Assembly (NCBI RefSeq): GCF_019711195.1
Contig: NZ_CP081299.1
Coordinates: forward strand, 310,001-374,000
DNA: 64,000 bases
Source of the DNA: Dyadobacter sp. NIV53
Lineage (GTDB): Bacteria; Bacteroidota; Bacteroidia; Cytophagales; Spirosomataceae
Direction: 5' to 3'
Shown here one piece after another: positions 10,472-18,927 of the stretch. Under the pieces are notes generated by a model. That model ran no database searches. It was not told where the DNA came from and saw only the letters and a program-made list of their open reading frames with translations. Made by a program: the position numbers and the translations under genes. Positions within the stretch are counted from its first letter, which is position 1. Each line of letters opens with the position of its first letter.

Positions 10472-10527
10472 TTCCAAAAAAGTCAACCCCTGAAATTGTC
10501 CCGAATAAACCGGGATATTAAAAAGAA

Positions 10528-10600
10528 ATGGTCGTGTCGATGGCATCAGTATATGCCTCAGGCATGACCATTTTTGTAGCCATAGTTTTCAATCTATGGA
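10528..10600 (+). repeat. REP-like double-hairpin intergenic repeat, copy 1
   Basis: Two adjacent inverted repeats. The first pairs 10528-10538 (ATGGTCGTGTC) with 10561-10571 (GGCATGACCAT), allowing G-T pairs. The second pairs CCATAG (10580-10585) with CTATGG (10594-10599). The linker between the two hairpins, GACCATTTTTGTAG, matches in length and sequence the linkers at 12442 and 30515. The element lies between two convergent genes and could also end transcription of either one. Confidence 0.6.
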
Positions 10601-10616
10601 AATGATGAAAACAGTA

Positions 10617-12212
10617 TCAGGAAAAACCAATGCTGATCTGTTCCAGGTCCAGTTCAAATTCCTTCCGGCGAATTAGCTCGTCGCTGTAAATATTCCGGCT
10701 CCTCAGCTTACTCAATTCTTCCCGGCGGACAGCAATAATTTCCCGTTTCATTTGATGGTACTTTTCAAGTGTAAGTGGTGAACCCGGCTTATCAGGATCA
10801 TTAACTGAATCTCTCACGCGTACTTTTGCCAGTCTTTCATACTTTTCGCGCTGTCGGACAAAAGGTGCACATCCCAATGCTTCTTCACCATAATTGTCCA
10901 TAATACGGCCCAGCGCTATTCCAGCAAGATGAGTTACCAGTTCTGAATTTTCTATCTCTTCTTTTGCCGGAACCATAATACCTAATCGCCGGATCAGGTA
11001 AGGCAAACTCAATCCCTGGAAAACAAGTGTAAAAATTATTACTGTAAAAGCTTCAAACAGAATAAGCGAACGAAACGGAAAAGTAGTCCCATCAGCAAGC
11101 AATAACGGAATGGTTAGTGCAGAAGCCAGTGTCACAATACCACGCATACCACACCAACCCATCAGAAACACGGATTGCCAGCCTGGATATGGATCGTTTT
11201 TACGTAATTTCTTATCGAAAAATCTTGGTAAATACGTAGCAGGAAATATCCACAGCATGCGGATCAGCATCACAACTACGCTGATTGCAAAACCAAGCAA
11301 AATTGCTTTCGGAAGGGAAATGTCACCAAGTTTTTCTACAATGAGCGGAAGCTGCAAGCCAACGACAATAAAAACCACTCCGTTTAAAACAAAAACCAAT
11401 GTTTCCCACACACCCAGCATTTGCAAACGTGCCTGTGATGTAAGGGTTTTGGAAGAATGATAAGACAAGAAAAAACCTCCGCTAACAACAGCAAGTACAC
11501 CGGAGGCTTCCAGTTTTTCGGCTGTAAGGTACATCAGGTACGGACTGGCGACTGAAACGACGGTATCAATACTTGCATTGGTAGGTAAAAACCGGTGAAC
11601 CAGATACAAAATGGCAGCAATTCCACAACCAATTCCAATTCCTGAAAGGCTGGCAAAAATAAATTCCGTGCTTGCCTCACCAAGTGAAAACTGCCCCGAC
11701 ACGACAGCCGCAACAGCAAACCGGTAAAGGATTAAACTCGCTGCATCATTTACCAGGCTTTCTCCTTCAAGGATTGTAACAATTCGTTTAGGAATTTTCA
11801 ATTGCTGTAAAACCGACGTAGCAGCCAGTGCATCCGGTGGAGCAACAATACTTCCCAATAAAAAACCCAGTGCAAGCGAAAAATTAGGAATCAAAAAATG
11901 AGTTAGTAACCCAATTCCGCCAGCCGTGACAACTACCAATCCAAAGCCGTGTAAACTGATAGGACGCCGGTTCGCCCAGAAATCTTTCCAACAGGTATTC
12001 CATGCAGCCCTGTAAAGTAGTGGAGGCAATATTACTATGAAGAGTAATTCTGGTTCGAGGCGTAAGGCTGGCACACCTGGTATAAGGCTGATGAGCGAGC
12101 CGGCAATAACGAGGAATATAGCCGAGGATATACCCAGTTTGTTACTGACCATGATCAGGATAAGAACGACTAACAATAACCCAATGGCAAGAATCAAATG
12201 ATTTTCTATCAT
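10617..12212 (-). CDS. Na+/H+ antiporter, CPA1 family
   Basis: A 531-residue inner-membrane cation/proton antiporter. About twelve hydrophobic helices fill residues 1-400, starting directly at the N-terminus (LILAIGLLLVVLILIMV). Family landmarks are ILPPLLYRAAW near 61-71, APPDALAAT at 124-132 and GESLVNDAASL at 150-160, which carries the aspartate of the ion-binding site. The last 130 residues are hydrophilic and charged, as in the bacterial Na+/H+ antiporter subfamily with a cytoplasmic tail. It would exchange Na+ (or K+) for H+ in pH and salt homeostasis. It stands alone on the minus strand between two repeat elements. Confidence 0.9.
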   Translation of the reverse strand: MIENHLILAIGLLLVVLILIMVSNKLGISSAIFLVIAGSLISLIPGVPALRLEPELLFIVILPPLLYRAAWNTCWKDFWANRRPISLHGFGLVVVTAGGIGLLTHFLIPNFSLALGFLLGSIVAPPDALAATSVLQQLKIPKRIVTILEGESLVNDAASLILYRFAVAAVVSGQFSLGEASTEFIFASLSGIGIGCGIAAILYLVHRFLPTNASIDTVVSVASPYLMYLTAEKLEASGVLAVVSGGFFLSYHSSKTLTSQARLQMLGVWETLVFVLNGVVFIVVGLQLPLIVEKLGDISLPKAILLGFAISVVVMLIRMLWIFPATYLPRFFDKKLRKNDPYPGWQSVFLMGWCGMRGIVTLASALTIPLLLADGTTFPFRSLILFEAFTVIIFTLVFQGLSLPYLIRRLGIMVPAKEEIENSELVTHLAGIALGRIMDNYGEEALGCAPFVRQREKYERLAKVRVRDSVNDPDKPGSPLTLEKYHQMKREIIAVRREELSKLRSRNIYSDELIRRKEFELDLEQISIGFS

Positions 12213-12383
12213 AATATTTTAAAGTACGCTGCAGCTAAAACTGTTTAGGAATGAATACGTACTTGTGAATGAATCTGTGGGGTTGGGTGGGTTATTTAAC
12301 AACTTTTAACGATAGACTTCAACGAACCGATGGAATAAACACCGGAATAAATTAGGAACCACCGGAGTAAATTCCGGCACTAC

Positions 12384-12475
12384 AAGATTGATCATGCCTA
12401 TGGCGCTATTGGACAGAGTTTGGACAGAGTGCCTTAGGCATGATCAATCTTCTAGCCATAGGTTTCAACCTATGG
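12384..12475 (+). repeat. REP-like double-hairpin intergenic repeat, copy 2, with long inverted repeat
   Basis: A perfect 17-bp inverted repeat, AAGATTGATCATGCCTA at 12384-12400 against its complement at 12435-12451. Its loop contains the direct repeat TTGGACAGAG twice (12409-12418 and 12420-12429). It is followed by the linker GATCAATCTTCTAG and a second hairpin, CCATAGG (12456-12462) with CCTATGG (12469-12475). This matches the layout of the copies at 10528 and 30501. The rest of the 367-bp gap 12213-12579 holds a small hairpin, CCGGA/TCCGG at 12362-12376, a possible promoter at 12523, and no gene. Confidence 0.65.
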
Positions 12476-12522
12476 AATTAATGGTCATATTCAAATTAAT
12501 AATCGTATTCAATGATATTTGG

Positions 12523-12530
12523 TACATTTG
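12523..12530 (+). promoter_or_regulatory. Possible Bacteroidota -7 promoter box (TACATTTG)
   Basis: A perfect TAnnTTTG match 50 bp before the metallopeptidase start codon, at the spacing expected for a Bacteroidota housekeeping promoter. A -33 TTG at the right distance is not obvious. Confidence 0.35.
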
Positions 12531-12579
12531 TTTTAACAATAGAAATCAATAAAAGTCAACCCCTTTAATACACAATACT

Positions 12580-13434
12580 ATGAATTGGCAGGATTTACGA
12601 AAAAGTGGAAATGTTGAAGATCGTCGCGGCATGTCCGGCGGCGGAAAAGTTGCCCTTGGTGGTATCGGTACTATTATTGTGGTAGTTATCGGACTTTTAA
12701 CCAATCAAAGTCCGTCAGAAATTTTAGACAATATACAGGGCAGCCAGCAAACGGAACAGACACAAACACAAACACGCCCGGCCGGCCCTCGCCCTGATGA
12801 TAAAACTGCCGAATTTGTATCTAAGGTATTGGGTAGTACCGAGGACGTTTGGGCTGATATCTATAAGGCTAACGATGCGCAATACCAGAACCCAAAATTA
12901 CAGATATTTGAAAATTCGTCACAAAGCGCGTGTGGCGGTGCTTCTTCTGCCATGGGGCCCTTTTACTGCCCTGCGGATCAAAAAGTTTATATAGACCTTT
13001 CATTCTGTGACGAATTGAGAGATCGTTTTAAAGCACCCGGAGAATTTGCAGTTGCGTATGTAGTAGCGCATGAAGTGGGCCATCATGTTCAGAATCTGAT
13101 GGGGATTTCAGATCAGGTTCAGCAGCAGCGCCAGCAACTTAGCGATGCCGAATACAACAAGCTTTCTGTAAAACTGGAATTACAAGCTGATTTTTTGGCA
13201 GGTGTATGGGCAAATCATGCACAAAAAATGGATAATATCCTGGAACCTGGTGATCTGGAAGCTGCATTAACAGCTGCTAATGCAATCGGTGATGATAAAC
13301 TACAAAAAGAGTCACAAGGTTATATTGTTCCGGATGCTTTTACGCATGGTTCTTCCCAACAAAGAATGTACTGGTTTAAGAAAGGCTTTGAAACAGGTGA
13401 TATTAGCCAGGGAAAATTCCAGGATATCAGGTAG
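12580..13434 (+). CDS. Neutral zinc metallopeptidase (YpfJ / KPN_02809 family)
   Basis: A 284-residue membrane-anchored protein of the putative neutral zinc metallopeptidase family (PF04228). The cytoplasmic N-terminus has the family signature of arginines and glycines (DRRGMSGGGKVALGG), followed by a hydrophobic segment near residues 26-43. The zinc site HEVGHH starts at His164, and a downstream ELQADFLAGVWA segment supplies the third ligand and continues the catalytic helix. Length matches the family. Its substrate is not known in any organism I can recall. It starts 15 bp before the next gene, so the two may be co-transcribed. Confidence 0.92.
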   Translation: MNWQDLRKSGNVEDRRGMSGGGKVALGGIGTIIVVVIGLLTNQSPSEILDNIQGSQQTEQTQTQTRPAGPRPDDKTAEFVSKVLGSTEDVWADIYKANDAQYQNPKLQIFENSSQSACGGASSAMGPFYCPADQKVYIDLSFCDELRDRFKAPGEFAVAYVVAHEVGHHVQNLMGISDQVQQQRQQLSDAEYNKLSVKLELQADFLAGVWANHAQKMDNILEPGDLEAALTAANAIGDDKLQKESQGYIVPDAFTHGSSQQRMYWFKKGFETGDISQGKFQDIR

Positions 13435-13449
13435 TTTTTTCATTGCCTT

Positions 13450-14793
13450 ATGAAATTACACATATCAGTTTTTCTTGTTTGGTTTAGTTTGTACTGTCCG
13501 GTAACCAATGCTCAAAATAGAAGCATGGTTTCCAAAGAGGATCTTCTGTTCCTTCAGCAACTGACCAAAGCGGTTCTTGACAGCTCACGAATTGCTCCCG
13601 GCCAAAGCCTTCCCGAATCTTTTGGAAAAAACAATACCGGCGGTACCCTCATCAGACCAGGTGGAAGAGATACATATCCCTCTTTCTGGATACGCGATTA
13701 CGCCATGTCTGTTGAAACCGGAATGGTAAGCAATGAAGAACAAAAACACATGCTGCTATTAACGGCATCCACCCAATGTGACCAGACCTGGATTACAAAG
13801 GGTGGAAGTTTAATTCCTTATGGAGCCATTGCTGATCACATCAGGGTAGATAACTCACTGCCGGTCTATTTCCCCGGAACCTATGATTATGAAGGCCAGG
13901 GCACTAAGGAATTCGGGATGACCCCACCCTACTGTGATCAGTTCTATTTTATACAAATGGCCTATTTTTATGTCAAGTACACGGCTGACATGGCGATACT
14001 TAACGAAGAAGTGAATGGCATAAAATTGATAGACAGGCTTGAAACGGCATTTGCAGTACCGCCGTCCAATCTGAACAACCATATCGTATTTACCAATGAC
14101 GCATTTCGTGGTGTTGATTTTGGATTTCGGGATGCAGTGGACATAACAGGCGAACTTTGTTATTCTTCTATCCTGAAATTTAAAGCCGCAATTCAGCTGA
14201 GTGAAATGTATGGAAAACTGAAAAACAAAACCAAAGCCGAAAAATATAAACAAATTTCCACTAAAATTGAAAATGCAATACCAGTGATTTTCCTTGATAA
14301 AAACGGAATGTTACGCGCATCAACCGGCAAAAGCAGTCAGCCGGATGTATGGAGTACGGCATTTGCTATATATCTTGGAATACTGAAAGGTAATGATCTT
14401 AATAAAGCCAGCCGGTATTTAGCAAGTGCTTATATATCAGGAACCCTGGCCTATAAAGGAAGTATTCGTCACATCCTTGTGAACGAAGATTTCAATAATA
14501 AAACTGCCTGGGAAAGTTCTATTACAGACAAAAATACCTATCAAAACGGAGCTTATTGGGGCACACCTACTGGTTGGGTCGCCTATGCCATCGCAAAAGT
14601 AGATTCTGAGGCAGCCCGTCAATTAATTATAGAATATATCAGTGAACTAAGGGAAAACGATTTTAGAAAAGGCCCTCAATTTAAATCTCCTCTCGAATGC
14701 TTCACTACTGGTAATTACGTTCGCGGCCCGGTTTATCTTACGACTGTAAGCTGCCCATATATTGTTTTGAAAAATGATTTTGCAAGCAAGTAA
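13450..14793 (+). CDS. Six-hairpin glycosidase-like secreted protein
   Basis: A 447-residue protein with a signal peptide (residues 1-22, ending TNAQ) and the look of an (alpha/alpha)6 toroid enzyme. Segments such as RPGGRDTYPSFWIRDYAMS (69-87), FGFRDAVDITGEL and NGAYWGTPTGWVAYAIAK, with regularly spaced aromatic-acidic patches, resemble glycoside hydrolases of the six-hairpin superfamily (for example GH15 or GH63-like proteins). The exact family cannot be fixed by eye, so substrate is unknown. It follows the metallopeptidase by 15 bp. It should act in the periplasm or be exposed on the surface. Confidence 0.65.
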   Translation: MKLHISVFLVWFSLYCPVTNAQNRSMVSKEDLLFLQQLTKAVLDSSRIAPGQSLPESFGKNNTGGTLIRPGGRDTYPSFWIRDYAMSVETGMVSNEEQKHMLLLTASTQCDQTWITKGGSLIPYGAIADHIRVDNSLPVYFPGTYDYEGQGTKEFGMTPPYCDQFYFIQMAYFYVKYTADMAILNEEVNGIKLIDRLETAFAVPPSNLNNHIVFTNDAFRGVDFGFRDAVDITGELCYSSILKFKAAIQLSEMYGKLKNKTKAEKYKQISTKIENAIPVIFLDKNGMLRASTGKSSQPDVWSTAFAIYLGILKGNDLNKASRYLASAYISGTLAYKGSIRHILVNEDFNNKTAWESSITDKNTYQNGAYWGTPTGWVAYAIAKVDSEAARQLIIEYISELRENDFRKGPQFKSPLECFTTGNYVRGPVYLTTVSCPYIVLKNDFASK

Positions 14794-15142
14794 CCGGCTA
14801 ATATTAAAATTGTGTTTAAATCAAAAGTTCATAAAAAGGATTTTCTTTCATATCAAACATTCCTGAAGATCTGACGAATCTTAAAGGGCGCTTTGCAAGC
14901 ATCACCCAGCATTGATACTTCATTTACAAGAAACCGCTCCTTAATGCGCTCTCATCATTTTTGTTTCTGATTGTAAATTGGGGCTAAGCATACTCATAAA
15001 AATGCCTGCGGATACCTGAATTTCGTTGGTATACTTTTTATTGGTATGGTCTTAGTATTCCAATTGAACGCTTTCGTAATCCTGTTAAATACTTGCTGTA
15101 TCTGACGGGATTTTTAATGTTCTTACAGCCAAAACCTGATAG
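14794..15142. other. Intergenic region, 349 bp, no gene seen
   Basis: No open frame of useful length and no strong hairpin. It is AT-rich and should contain the promoter of the acyl-CoA dehydrogenase/PIG-L/methyltransferase operon, but I see no convincing -33/-7 pair. Confidence 0.5.
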
Positions 15143-16282
15143 ATGCAATATAAATACGATTACTCCATTTTACAGGATCAATCCTCCCTGAAATTGCTTT
15201 TGAAAGAAATATCCGGACATGCTTCTGAAATAGATTGCGATGGGTGCTTTCCCGAGATGGAATTTGGGTTATTAAGAAAATCCGGCCTGCTGACTATTAC
15301 ACTTCCTGGACAAGCTTTATCATTTAATTCAGGCAAGACCAAAGAATTACTTCAATTGTTAAAATCCATAGGAAAGGCAAGTTTACCTGTCGGACGGGTT
15401 TATGAAGGACATATCAACGCTCTATACCTGATTTCCCTCTTTGGTAACACGATCCAGAAGGAGCGTTGGTTCGGGGATGCTGAAAATAATTTATTCGGTG
15501 TTTGGAATACGCAAGATACGGGTGGAGTGAAAATTCATGATCTGGATAACGGTAAATACATGTTGGAAGGTGCCAAAACATTTTGTTCCGGAGCTGGCTG
15601 GATTGGCCGTCCATTAATAACCGGCGAATTAATTTCAAAAAGTAAAAAGGGTTGGCAAATGTGTGTCATTTCTACTGAAAAAGTTAAACCGATACAATCC
15701 GACAGCAGTTTTTGGAAACCACTTGGAATGCGTGCTTCAGCCAGTTACAGGATGGATTTTACAGGCATTGAAATCAACGAAGAAGATTTATTAGGACCTC
15801 CTGACTCCTATTACCAGCAACCTTATTTTGGAGGAGGTGCACTACGATTTGCAGCTGTACAGCTTGGAGGTGCAGAAGCCGTTTTAGAAGAGACCCACAG
15901 ATTTTTACAAAAAATGAAACGCACCGAAGACCTTTTCCAAAGGGCACGTATTGCCGAAATCAGCTACCTGACGGAAACAGGAAATTTATGGATAAACCAG
16001 GCAGGAATAAAACTGGACGAATGGCAAAACAAGCCTGATACAACCGGGCAGATACTGGCTTATGCCAACATGACCCGGACAGTTACTGAAGATATTTGCC
16101 TGCGGTCATTACAACTGGCCGAACGTTCGGTTGGGTCGCGGGGATCAATGCGGCCACAGCCATTAGAGCGCATTCACCGTGACCTGACTACTTACTTACG
16201 TCAGCCTGCCCCGGATGCAACATTAACTGCAATTGGCGGATACGTTCTGAATCAACAAAATACAGATAAACTTTGGGACTAA
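15143..16282 (+). CDS. Acyl-CoA dehydrogenase-like flavoprotein
   Basis: A 379-residue protein with the acyl-CoA dehydrogenase fold: an N-terminal helical domain, a central beta domain (about 120-220, with GVWNTQDTGG, EGAKTFCSGAG and WKPLGMRASASY) and a C-terminal helical bundle. FAD binding is likely. It is unlikely to serve beta-oxidation, because it is tied to a PIG-L deacetylase (10-bp overlap) and a NodS-like methyltransferase. This grouping suggests modification of a small glycoconjugate or carrier-bound acyl group. The catalytic base cannot be assigned by eye. It is the first gene of a three-gene operon. Confidence 0.8.
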   Translation: MQYKYDYSILQDQSSLKLLLKEISGHASEIDCDGCFPEMEFGLLRKSGLLTITLPGQALSFNSGKTKELLQLLKSIGKASLPVGRVYEGHINALYLISLFGNTIQKERWFGDAENNLFGVWNTQDTGGVKIHDLDNGKYMLEGAKTFCSGAGWIGRPLITGELISKSKKGWQMCVISTEKVKPIQSDSSFWKPLGMRASASYRMDFTGIEINEEDLLGPPDSYYQQPYFGGGALRFAAVQLGGAEAVLEETHRFLQKMKRTEDLFQRARIAEISYLTETGNLWINQAGIKLDEWQNKPDTTGQILAYANMTRTVTEDICLRSLQLAERSVGSRGSMRPQPLERIHRDLTTYLRQPAPDATLTAIGGYVLNQQNTDKLWD

Positions 16283-17019
16283 TACAGGAAAAAGAATGGT
16301 ATGCTGATGCGGCATTACTCTCAACCGAAGATTTAAAAGATCTTGGTAAAACATTAATCGTTGCTCCGCATCCCGATGATGAATCGTTGGGTTGTGGCGG
16401 TACTATTTATTTATTAAGGCAATTACAAATTCCTGTTCATGTCGTTTTTGTGAGTGACGGAAGCATGTCACATCCCAATTCCAAAACTTATCCATCGGAT
16501 AAACTGGTTGCTTTGAGGGAAATGGAAGCTATTGAAGCTTTGAAAATTCTGGATGTTAACAGTAAGGCAATTTCATTTTTACGCCTGAAAGACAGCAAAT
16601 TACCAACCTGCCAAATGCCCGGTTTTGAGGACGCTGTGAAATTAGTAAGTGATGTCATCAAGAAATTTGAAACGGAAACTATATTCGTTCCGTGGCAGCG
16701 TGATCCGCATCCTGACCATCGCGCAACCTGGCAAATTGTAGATCAGGCGGTTAAAGAATCTCAGAAGCCTGTCAGAAGCCTGGAATATTTTATCTGGCTT
16801 TGGGAACGGGCAGGTTCAAGTGATCTGCCGAAACATGGTGAGTGCAACGTGTTGAAAGTAAATATTCAAACAGCCAAAGACCATAAAATGAAAGCCATTG
16901 CAGCTCATATTTCTCAAACAACCGATCTCATAAATGATGATCCGGATGGATTTACGCTATCGCCGGAAGTACTGGCTCATTTTGATAAAACATTCGAAAT
17001 ATTTGTCGAAAAACCTTAA
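16273..17019 (+). CDS. PIG-L family deacetylase
   Basis: A 248-residue zinc-dependent deacetylase of the LmbE/PIG-L family, which removes N-acetyl groups from GlcNAc-type substrates. The metal site is APHPDDESLGCGG, with His33, Asp35, Asp36 and Glu37; the second metal histidine is in DPHPDHRATW. The best start is TTG at 16273, overlapping the previous gene by 10 bp, because no in-frame ATG occurs before the essential HPDDE motif. Translational coupling with the preceding gene is likely. Context points to deacetylation of an amino-sugar intermediate before methylation or acyl transfer. Confidence 0.9.
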   Translation: MGLIQEKEWYADAALLSTEDLKDLGKTLIVAPHPDDESLGCGGTIYLLRQLQIPVHVVFVSDGSMSHPNSKTYPSDKLVALREMEAIEALKILDVNSKAISFLRLKDSKLPTCQMPGFEDAVKLVSDVIKKFETETIFVPWQRDPHPDHRATWQIVDQAVKESQKPVRSLEYFIWLWERAGSSDLPKHGECNVLKVNIQTAKDHKMKAIAAHISQTTDLINDDPDGFTLSPEVLAHFDKTFEIFVEKP

Positions 17020-17029
17020 TGTTAACTTT

Positions 17030-17623
17030 ATGTCAGACCACAAAAAAACTTTACCGGAAGACTATTTCAATGATGTGTATCGCAATAATAACGATCCCTG
17101 GAATTTTGAAACCAGTGAATATGAGTTAAATAAATACAAGGCCACTATCCGTGCATTAGCAAGAAATTCGTATAAAAACATCTTTGAAATCGGCTGTTCA
17201 ATTGGTGTCCTGAGCGAAATGCTTGCACCTAAATGTGACCAACTTCTGACAATTGACGCAGCAGAAGCACCACTTGTCAAAGCGAGAGAAAGGCTAAAAA
17301 AATATTCAAATGTGTCAGTTCAAAAAATGGCCGTGCCTGATCAGTTTCCTGATCAAAAGTTTGATCTGATCCTTATTTCGGAAGTAGGATATTACCTTGC
17401 CATGTCTGATCTGGAACGTTTAATGGAACAAATATTAGCGCATTTGGAAACAAACGGACAACTTCTATTGGTGCACTGGACGCCGGAAGTGCACGATTAT
17501 CCTTTAACCGGTGATGAAGTACACGATGCTTTTATGAAACTATGCGGCAACGGCAAGCCCCTAAAACACCTGCTCAACCAGCGTGAGAAAACGTATCGGC
17601 TTGATTCGTTTGAAAAACAATAG
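17030..17623 (+). CDS. NodS-like SAM-dependent methyltransferase
   Basis: A 197-residue class I methyltransferase. The SAM-binding glycine motif is FEIGCSIGVLSEML (about 46-59), followed by an acidic residue in LLTIDAAEAP and a LILISEVGYYL strand. The wording (DPWNFETSEYELNKY) resembles NodS, which N-methylates the deacetylated amino sugar of rhizobial Nod factors after the deacetylase NodB. Here it follows a PIG-L deacetylase by 10 bp, which supports the same order of reactions. I chose ATG 17030 because longer in-frame extensions would run into the PIG-L gene. The last 50 bp overlap the convergent glycosyltransferase gene. Confidence 0.85.
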   Translation: MSDHKKTLPEDYFNDVYRNNNDPWNFETSEYELNKYKATIRALARNSYKNIFEIGCSIGVLSEMLAPKCDQLLTIDAAEAPLVKARERLKKYSNVSVQKMAVPDQFPDQKFDLILISEVGYYLAMSDLERLMEQILAHLETNGQLLLVHWTPEVHDYPLTGDEVHDAFMKLCGNGKPLKHLLNQREKTYRLDSFEKQ

Positions 17624-18791
17624 TATGGGGTTTTTTAATAAATTCTCTTAGCTCAATAATGGCCTGGTCAATAGGCTGTAAACCACGGTCTTTCTGAATT
17701 TCTGAGTTTATTTTTTGATTGACCGAATCCCATAATGACCCGAAATAATTGGCAGTAATTATTTTATCAAGCAACCACTCCGCGTTCACTCGAAGTATAG
17801 AGGCCATTTCATCAATCTCATTTTGAATGATAAACTGCTTTTTCGTAAAGTCGCACCAACATTTACGTAACCGGTTCCTAATGCCGAACATTTGAAGCAA
17901 AGGCGCAACTTCCTCCACCATTTGCGTTTTATTCGCTTCCTCTTCCTCTTTCCATTTTTTCAGCTGTTCTGAAAACCCAATCATAACCCTGCCGTTGATC
18001 CGGGTAGAAGTATACACTTTTACTTTAAAACTTTTCCTGATCCGGGCGTCCTGCAACATTAATGCCTTATGAAATGCAAGATCTTCCAAAAACGGCAGTT
18101 TTGGTAACCGGCCCGCCTGCTCGTACATTTTACAGGTTACTGCCATATTTGCACCAAAATATTGAAAATGGCACGGAAAAGGATTGTGTATTTGTGGATC
18201 TATCAATGATTCTGCCTGGGTGAGCAAACAACGGTATGTTACATCTCTTAAATGAAATAAGCGGGCACTTCCTCCCATTTTCTCAGTAAGTATCCGACCG
18301 CCAACCGCATCGTTACCGTCAGCAATCTCGGCCATAATATGGAAAATCCATTGACTGTCAACGATTGTATCTCCGTCCGTAGAAGCAATAATTCCATCAG
18401 GATTATTTGCGCATAACATCCTGTTATAAGCTTCGTCCATCAGTAGCCGTCTGACCGTTCCAATATGCGCCTGTTCTTCCGACAAAAAAATATTTTCTAC
18501 GCATAGCCTGAAATCCGGAAATTTCCTCGCATAATTCCGGGCAATCTGAAACGAATTGTCGGTGCTGTTATTTACCAGAACCAGTACTTCGTAACTCTTT
18601 GGATCAAGTCGTATTCCATTGCCATCCACTTGATTGCATAATGCTTCAAGTGTTTTTGCTAAATCTTTTGCCTCATTTCGTACCGGTACTATTACACAAA
18701 CCTTTGTTGTAGAAACTGGTTTTCGGGCATTTGTAAAAAGACCTTTAACAGTATTCATTTCTGCCTCCATGCCCTGACTTAATGATATCAA
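17574..18791 (-). CDS. Glycosyltransferase family 2
   Basis: A 405-residue GT-A fold glycosyltransferase, cytoplasmic. The nucleotide-sugar domain starts with CVIVPVRNEAKDLAKTLEAL and contains the metal-binding acidic motif STDGDTIVDSQW. The remaining 150 residues are charged and helical and may bind the acceptor. It is encoded opposite the acyl-CoA dehydrogenase/PIG-L/methyltransferase operon and overlaps the methyltransferase by 50 bp at their 3' ends. This four-function set (ACAD, PIG-L, methyltransferase, GT2) looks to me like a recurring bacterial neighbourhood of unknown product. ATG 18791 is used; ATG 18770 is an alternative. Confidence 0.87.
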   Translation of the reverse strand: MISLSQGMEAEMNTVKGLFTNARKPVSTTKVCVIVPVRNEAKDLAKTLEALCNQVDGNGIRLDPKSYEVLVLVNNSTDNSFQIARNYARKFPDFRLCVENIFLSEEQAHIGTVRRLLMDEAYNRMLCANNPDGIIASTDGDTIVDSQWIFHIMAEIADGNDAVGGRILTEKMGGSARLFHLRDVTYRCLLTQAESLIDPQIHNPFPCHFQYFGANMAVTCKMYEQAGRLPKLPFLEDLAFHKALMLQDARIRKSFKVKVYTSTRINGRVMIGFSEQLKKWKEEEEANKTQMVEEVAPLLQMFGIRNRLRKCWCDFTKKQFIIQNEIDEMASILRVNAEWLLDKIITANYFGSLWDSVNQKINSEIQKDRGLQPIDQAIIELREFIKKPHTIVFQTNQADTFSHAG

Positions 18792-18927
18792 CTTTTATGT
18801 GATTTAATTAATTCCGGATCACTTCGCTTCTATAATTATGCCTGATTATTATGGCCTCAAATTTCCACACGTATATGCTGAGCCTGGTTTGAATCCAAAA
18901 GCGCTTATGTTTTTATTTCCCCGTTCT

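Noticed and set aside
16934..17029. Longer N-terminus for the NodS-like methyltransferase
   Set aside because: It would overlap the conserved end of the PIG-L gene by 86 bp; ATG 17030 gives the normal family start.
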